This document shows positions 53,037-56,782 of a DNA stretch of 56,782 bases, in pieces. Both the position numbers and the translations under genes were made by a program. Below the pieces are notes generated by a model. It did not search any database and was not told where the DNA came from. It was given only the letters and a program-made list of their open reading frames with translations. The stretch is from Armatimonadaceae bacterium (lineage in GTDB: Bacteria; Armatimonadota; Armatimonadia; Armatimonadales; Armatimonadaceae): NCBI GenBank assembly GCA_030447685.1, contig JAUJOK010000037.1, forward strand, positions 1-56,782. The letters run 5' to 3'. Position 1 is the stretch's first letter. Every line of letters begins with the position of its first letter.

Positions 53037-53939
53037 CTACGGCGTGATTATCTGGTAGCCGTTACTTTCAAAGGTGATGTTACCCTCTGACTCGCTGGTC
53101 AGATAGACGCTCGCGCCGGATGCCTTCAAACGCTCCAGAGTTTCCTGATGCGGATAGCCGCCCGCGTTCACCTTCCCGGCACTGACCACGGCAATGCTGG
53201 GCCGAACCTGACGGAGAAGCTCCGGCGAGGTTGCTTCACGCGAACCGAAGCGGGGCACACGCAGCCATTCCGCCGCAATCTCCGGCGCGCGCGCCAGCAG
53301 CGCCATTTCCCCGGCTCGTTCCAAACCCCCGGCGAACAGGAACGCCGTGCTTCCGAAGGTGACTTTGACGACCACGGAGTTGTTTACAGACCCCGGCTTC
53401 GCCGTGAGCAAAGGCTCTGCCGGGGCCAGGACCTCGATGTTGACGCCGTCAATGGGGAACTTTTGCCCGGCCCGAACCGCCTGAAGCGGAATGTTGCGCG
53501 CGGCCAGCATCGACTCCACCTGACCCTGCATATCATTGACATTCTCGTAGTTTTGCAGCTTGTAGCCGGAATCCCACGCCCCGCGCAGCGGAAATTCCTC
53601 CAGCACTTCGGGCACACCCCCAATGACCTCCTCGTAGGGATACGGCAGAATCAGCAGGTCGATGCGCCGCGCCCCCGCTCCGCGCAGGGACTCGACCACG
53701 GCGCTGCCCGAACCCGGAGGTCCCGCGCCGATTAGAATAAATTTTCCGCCGGGAGTACGTATCCAGGACGCTTCGCCGTGGCCGACGTTAACGACCGTGA
53801 CCAGCACGCGGGGCGTATACGGGGTGGGGGGGCGGCGGCCCATCAGGTAGCCCGCCAGCATGGCGACGGTCGCAAGAAAGATCAGCGTAAGCTGAGGCAG
53901 AACCCGCCGCAGAACCGCAAAATAGGAGGACACCGACAC
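53037..53939 (-). CDS. ComEC-like metallo-beta-lactamase fold protein, degenerate metal site
   Basis: About 300 residues: one membrane helix near 18-36 and a metallo-beta-lactamase domain like that at the C-terminus of ComEC. Framework motifs are kept (VVNVGHGEASWIRTPGGKF, GPPGSGSAVVESLRGAGARR, SPELLRQVRPSIAVVSAGK, YPHQETLERLKASGASVYL), but the zinc ligands are not: HPHADH is YPYEEV (100-105), the TGD aspartate is Gly (AGG, 203-205), the late PHHGS is PRFGS (229-233) and the DAG aspartate is Gly in IGAG. It is probably a pseudoenzyme. The start is uncertain (GTG 53939 or 53933), 8-14 bases after the UlaG-like stop. It is the last gene of the rex operon. Confidence 0.78.
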   Translation of the reverse strand: MSVSSYFAVLRRVLPQLTLIFLATVAMLAGYLMGRRPPTPYTPRVLVTVVNVGHGEASWIRTPGGKFILIGAGPPGSGSAVVESLRGAGARRIDLLILPYPYEEVIGGVPEVLEEFPLRGAWDSGYKLQNYENVNDMQGQVESMLAARNIPLQAVRAGQKFPIDGVNIEVLAPAEPLLTAKPGSVNNSVVVKVTFGSTAFLFAGGLERAGEMALLARAPEIAAEWLRVPRFGSREATSPELLRQVRPSIAVVSAGKVNAGGYPHQETLERLKASGASVYLTSESEGNITFESNGYQIITP

Positions 53940-53946
53940 GGATACG

Positions 53947-54741
53947 TTACGCGTCCGCTCTGCCCCGCGCCGCAGCGATATGCCTGCCGAAGCCGGGCGT
54001 GAGAATGACAGTGCGTACCGGCGCGCCGCTGGCGGCGACGGCGTCGGCGAACTCCTGCGGATCGGCGGTGTTTCCGGCAAACAGGCCCCAGTGCATCGGC
54101 AGCGCCTCCGTGGGACGCAGAGCGGCGGTAACACGAGCGGCGTCGGCGACGTTCATATTGCCCAGACGCCCATTGATACAGATGCACAATAGATCGGGCG
54201 CGAAACGCGCCGCCGCATCAACAATCCCCTCAAAGTAGAGCGTGTCGGCGGTATGGTAGATGGTCGGGCCATTGTCGAACACGAACACCAGCCCGACAGA
54301 GTCGTCCGTATGCTCCGCGTGGACAGCGTGGACGGTCCAGCCCTCGCCGGTGGCCGCTTCCCCGCGCCGCAGCGTGTGTACCCGCTCCTCCGTGATGCCG
54401 ATTTTGGCGAGATGGGCGACCGAGGCGGGCGGTCCGTAGATCGGGATGTCCGGGTTCGCCTGCGTCAGCGGAATAAGGGTATCCGGGTCCGTATGATCCA
54501 GATGGTCATGGGTGAGGAAAAGGCCGGAAAGACGCAGGTCAGCGGGAGCGACCGGCTCCGGGAACAGACGCTGCGCGCCGGGGCTTCCACCTTTTCCGCA
54601 GGAGTTGGAAAGGTACGGGTCCACAGCGAGCGGCCCGCCGCGCGGGCCTTTGAAAACAAAGCTCCCCTGACCGAGCCACCACACATGGGCTGTGCCGGAC
54701 AGGGGAGGGGAGTCGAATTGCGCCGGCAGAATAGCGCTCAT
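53947..54741 (-). CDS. UlaG-like metal-dependent hydrolase (MBL fold)
   Basis: A 264-residue metallo-beta-lactamase fold enzyme of the UlaG/L-ascorbate-6-phosphate lactonase type. The full ligand set is present: THDHLDHTD near 76-84 (HxHxDH), an aspartate in TIYHTADTLYF near 162 and HWGLFAGN near 220. Family members hydrolyse lactones, phosphodiesters or acyl-amide substrates. Its ATG overlaps the rex stop (ATGA), so the two are translationally coupled. The degenerate MBL gene follows. Substrate unknown. Confidence 0.85.
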   Translation of the reverse strand: MSAILPAQFDSPPLSGTAHVWWLGQGSFVFKGPRGGPLAVDPYLSNSCGKGGSPGAQRLFPEPVAPADLRLSGLFLTHDHLDHTDPDTLIPLTQANPDIPIYGPPASVAHLAKIGITEERVHTLRRGEAATGEGWTVHAVHAEHTDDSVGLVFVFDNGPTIYHTADTLYFEGIVDAAARFAPDLLCICINGRLGNMNVADAARVTAALRPTEALPMHWGLFAGNTADPQEFADAVAASGAPVRTVILTPGFGRHIAAARGRADA

Positions 54742-55427
54742 TTTTCGGTTTTGCGCTCGCCCTCAGTAAGCTGGTAGGAGAGAACAGCCAACTCCTGAAG
54801 GAAGGAGACATTACGCACCACCACATGCGGGGGCACGCGCAAAAGAATCGGCGCGAAGTTCAAAATGGCGCGAATACCCGCTTCTATCAGCTTTTCCGTG
54901 ACGCTCTGGGCGGCGTTGGCGGGGACGGCCAGAATGGCAATACGTGCGCCAAGCACCTGGTTTAGATCCCCCAACCGCCGCAGGTCCTGCACGTCGATGT
55001 TCCACAGGTGCTTGCCGATCTTATTCGGATCGCTGTCGAAGGCGGTGACGATATGGAATTTGTGCTCCTTCAGGCCAGGATAGCCCATCAGCGCCGAGCC
55101 GAGGTTACCTGCACCGACCAGGATAATCGGCTGGACCTTGTGTATCTGAAGAATACGCGCGATGCGGCCTTCCAGTTCGGTCACATTGTAACCGACACCG
55201 GGCTTGCCGAACTCGCCGAAATGGCTGAGGTCTTTGCGGAACTGCGCGGCGTTGATGCCGGTCTGGCGCTCAATCTCCGCCGAAGATATGGTCTCCACAC
55301 CGCTCGCGCCCAGGTCGATTAAATAGCGCAGATAGGTGGTCAGCCGCTCCAGTGTGGGTATCGGCACTTTGTTGGAGGGCGCGGGCACGTTCCTGGCGTC
55401 GGCCCGATATGTCTCCAAGTTGGCCAT
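54738..55427 (-). CDS. rex: Redox-sensing transcriptional repressor Rex
   Basis: A 229-residue Rex. It binds DNA when NAD is high and releases it when NADH rises, controlling fermentation and respiration genes. The N-terminal winged helix is clear: IPTLERLTTYLRYLIDLGAS and ISSAEIERQTGINAAQFRKD with HFGEFGKPGVGYNV; the Rossmann NADH domain has IILVGAGNLGSALMGY and FDSDPNKIGKHLWNID; the C-terminal swap helix is LQELAVLSYQL. Length is normal. The ATG at 55427 starts the conserved part and lies six bases after the -10 box, so the transcript should be leaderless. It is followed by two MBL-fold genes. No Rex operator is evident in the promoter. Confidence 0.95.
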   Translation of the reverse strand: MANLETYRADARNVPAPSNKVPIPTLERLTTYLRYLIDLGASGVETISSAEIERQTGINAAQFRKDLSHFGEFGKPGVGYNVTELEGRIARILQIHKVQPIILVGAGNLGSALMGYPGLKEHKFHIVTAFDSDPNKIGKHLWNIDVQDLRRLGDLNQVLGARIAILAVPANAAQSVTEKLIEAGIRAILNFAPILLRVPPHVVVRNVSFLQELAVLSYQLTEGERKTEK

Positions 55428-55433
55428 AGGTAA

Positions 55434-55462
55434 ATTATACCCATAGGTTGCCAGAGCGTCAA
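55434..55462 (-). promoter_or_regulatory. Sigma-70 promoter of the rex operon
   Basis: On the minus strand TTGACG (55457-55462), exactly 17 bases, TATAAT (55434-55439), then six bases to the ATG. Start of transcription should coincide with the start codon. Confidence 0.85.
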
Positions 55463-55467
55463 CTGAA

Positions 55468-55613
55468 GGCCCCGTCCCTAAAGGAACGGGCTGCTCAGGG
55501 CAGAAAAGCCCCATCAATGGGGCTGGGGAGTGCGTAAGCCCTTAGCGGTGACATCAGTCCCCTTCAGGGGGCTTCTCCCCACCAAAACAGCCCGTTCCTT
55601 TAGGGACGGGGCC
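55468..55613. repeat. Inverted repeat with two internal hairpins between proB and rex
   Basis: Arms of 26 bp (55468-55493, starting GGCCCCGTCCCTAAAGGAAC, and 55588-55613) are perfect inverse complements. Between them lie two smaller hairpins, AGCCCCATCAATGGGGCT near 55514 and AGTCCCCTTCAGGGGGCT near 55556. The element starts next to the proB stop and ends next to the rex -35 box. It could end proB transcription and insulate rex, or be a mobile repeat of the palindromic class. Confidence 0.88.
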
Positions 55614-55614
55614 G

Positions 55615-56782
55615 CTACACCGGCAGGTGTGGATCAAGGACGAGCTGGTCCCGGTAGATGATTTCCGTCTGCGGCGCGCGCGCGCCTTCGGAAAGGTTCA
55701 GGGCGGCGGCGATCTCGGCGGTGGAGCGCCCCGCGATACGGCTCACATCGCCCACCGCGTGGCAGGCCAGACCGCGCGCAAATACGATGCCTTCCTCATC
55801 GGCGACGGAAACGAGGTCGCCGCTCTGGAAGTCGCCCTGAACGCCGACCACGCCCACCGGCAGCAGTGAGCGGCCCTGCTCTTCCAGTGCGCCCCGGGCG
55901 CGGGTGTTCACAACCACCGTGCCACGCACTCGTCGCTGCAGGCGATCCAGCAGCGTTTGCGGGCGCTCGGTCACCTGGGCTTGGGAGCAAAATAAGTTCC
56001 CGCGCCTGGCGTCCCCGCCAGGCAGGCGGCAATAATTCCGGGCTTCCGGCCATGGGCAATCCACACCTTCGTGCCGTCGCCGGTGGCGGCGCGCGCCGCC
56101 AAAAGCTTGGTCCGCATCCCGCCCGTGCCCTCCAGGGTATCCGAGGAATCGGCCATTGCCATGATACCGGCGTCTACTGTATCCACATGCTTGATCAGCC
56201 GGGCATCTGAATGGATCGTTGGATTCTTGTCGTACAGGCCCTCCACATCGGAAAGCAGCAACAGTGTGTCCGCGTTGAGCAGAGAAGCAACCTGGGCGGC
56301 GAGCGTATCGTTATCGCCGACGCGAATCTCGTCGGTCGCGACGGTATCGTTTTCGTTTACTATAGGCAGCGCGTCGTAGTGCAGCAGCGCCTTAAAGGTA
56401 TTGCGGGCATTCAGGTAGCGTGTTGTCTCCTGCTGCAGGTCATCGCGCGTCAGAAGCACCTGCCCGACCGGAATGGCATAGTTGGCGAAGATGTCGGCAT
56501 ACAGGTGCATCAGCGCACCCTGCCCGATAGCGGCGACAGCCTGCTTTTCGGGAATGGTGCGCGGTTTCTCCCGCAGCTCAGGTAAACATGCCACGCCTGC
56601 CCCAATCGCGCCCGATGTGACGAGCACCACCTTACACTCCGGCGACCGCTGCTGCTTAATCTGGATGGCAAGCTCATTGATAAAGACCCTGTCCGGCCCG
56701 CCTTTGCCGCCCGTCAGCGTCGAAGTCCCGACTTTAACGACGATGCGTTTTATCGTCTTCCCCTCAATGGGTGAATCACTCT
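55615..56782 (-). pseudogene. proB: Glutamate 5-kinase, 5' end outside the window, one frameshift
   Basis: ProB phosphorylates glutamate in the first step of proline synthesis. The kinase domain runs from the window edge: IKRIVVKVGTSTLTGGKGGP, VLVTSGAIGAGVACLPELRE, VGQVLLTRDDLQQETTRYLN, LPIVNENDTVATDEI, GDNDTLAAQVASLL and DVEGLYDKNPTI with GTGGMRTKLLAAR. A PUA domain follows (VVVNTRARGALEEQGRSLLP, GDLVSVADEEGIVFARGL) ending at 55615. The two parts are in different frames; the shift lies near 55974-55985. The start codon is beyond the window edge, since the frame is open to base 56782. The shift falls in a CCCAAGCCCAGG tract and may be a sequence error. Confidence 0.9.

Noticed and set aside
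1..56782. CRISPR array
   Set aside because: No regularly spaced repeat with unique spacers was found; the only tandem array is the 15-bp coding repeat at 5961-6035.

Overview
The window is 56.8 kb of GC-rich, gene-dense bacterial DNA with Shine-Dalgarno sites of the AGGAG type, many GTG/TTG starts and textbook sigma-70 promoters. Lipoprotein signals, a PEP-CTERM protein, DUF4038 and GH127 glycosidases and several xylose-isomerase-type TIM-barrel proteins would fit a soil or plant-associated Armatimonadota-like bacterium. That placement is inference; there is no rRNA or other decisive marker here.

Region 1 (0-18.3 kb) is a plant-sugar locus: a DUF4038/GH140-like glycosidase with a broken relic of a second copy upstream, an SDR epimerase, a secreted beta-helix protein, a Gfo/Idh/MocA oxidoreductase, three sugar-isomerase-like TIM barrels, a GH127-type beta-L-arabinofuranosidase, uronate isomerase UxaC and a frameshifted FucU/RbsD mutarotase. 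The mix suggests pectin or hemicellulose side chains (apiose, arabinose, glucuronate, fucose). Two insertion sequences sit in it: an ISAs1-family element with a perfect 10-bp target duplication, and an IS4-family element that landed exactly on the start codon of the first gene of the uxaC operon.

Region 2 (18.3-26 kb) has a minus-strand set (methyltransferase, geranylgeranyl-reductase-like flavoprotein, PAP2 phosphatase) that looks like lipid or isoprenoid chemistry, then a large nested inverted repeat, a lipoprotein alpha/beta hydrolase, a TPR/TPM-like glycine-rich membrane protein and a diguanylate cyclase.

Region 3 (26-34.4 kb) starts with an intact MutL/GlmL-type ASKHA reactivase-like protein (glutamate mutase family, not DNA repair). 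A stretch from about 27.86 to 34.0 kb follows in which every gene, including a VapC toxin and the whole of metH, is broken by many single-base indels. The protein motifs survive across the shifts, so local sequence error is the likeliest cause.

Region 4 (34.4-42 kb) has rqcH and hemB reading away from a palindromic divergent promoter, a glutaredoxin, a very unusual 1,197-residue protein (a GH42-like barrel between RNase E-like disordered tails) and tRNA-Glu. Region 5 (42-56.8 kb) has a secreted beta-propeller, a CHASE3-PAS-GGDEF cyclase, a PEP-CTERM trypsin-like protease, lipoprotein and small membrane genes, a KAS/SRPBCC pair, a PilB/GspE ATPase, and the operon rex - UlaG-like hydrolase - ComEC-like protein, whose last member has lost its metal ligands. 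It ends in proB, which runs off the window.
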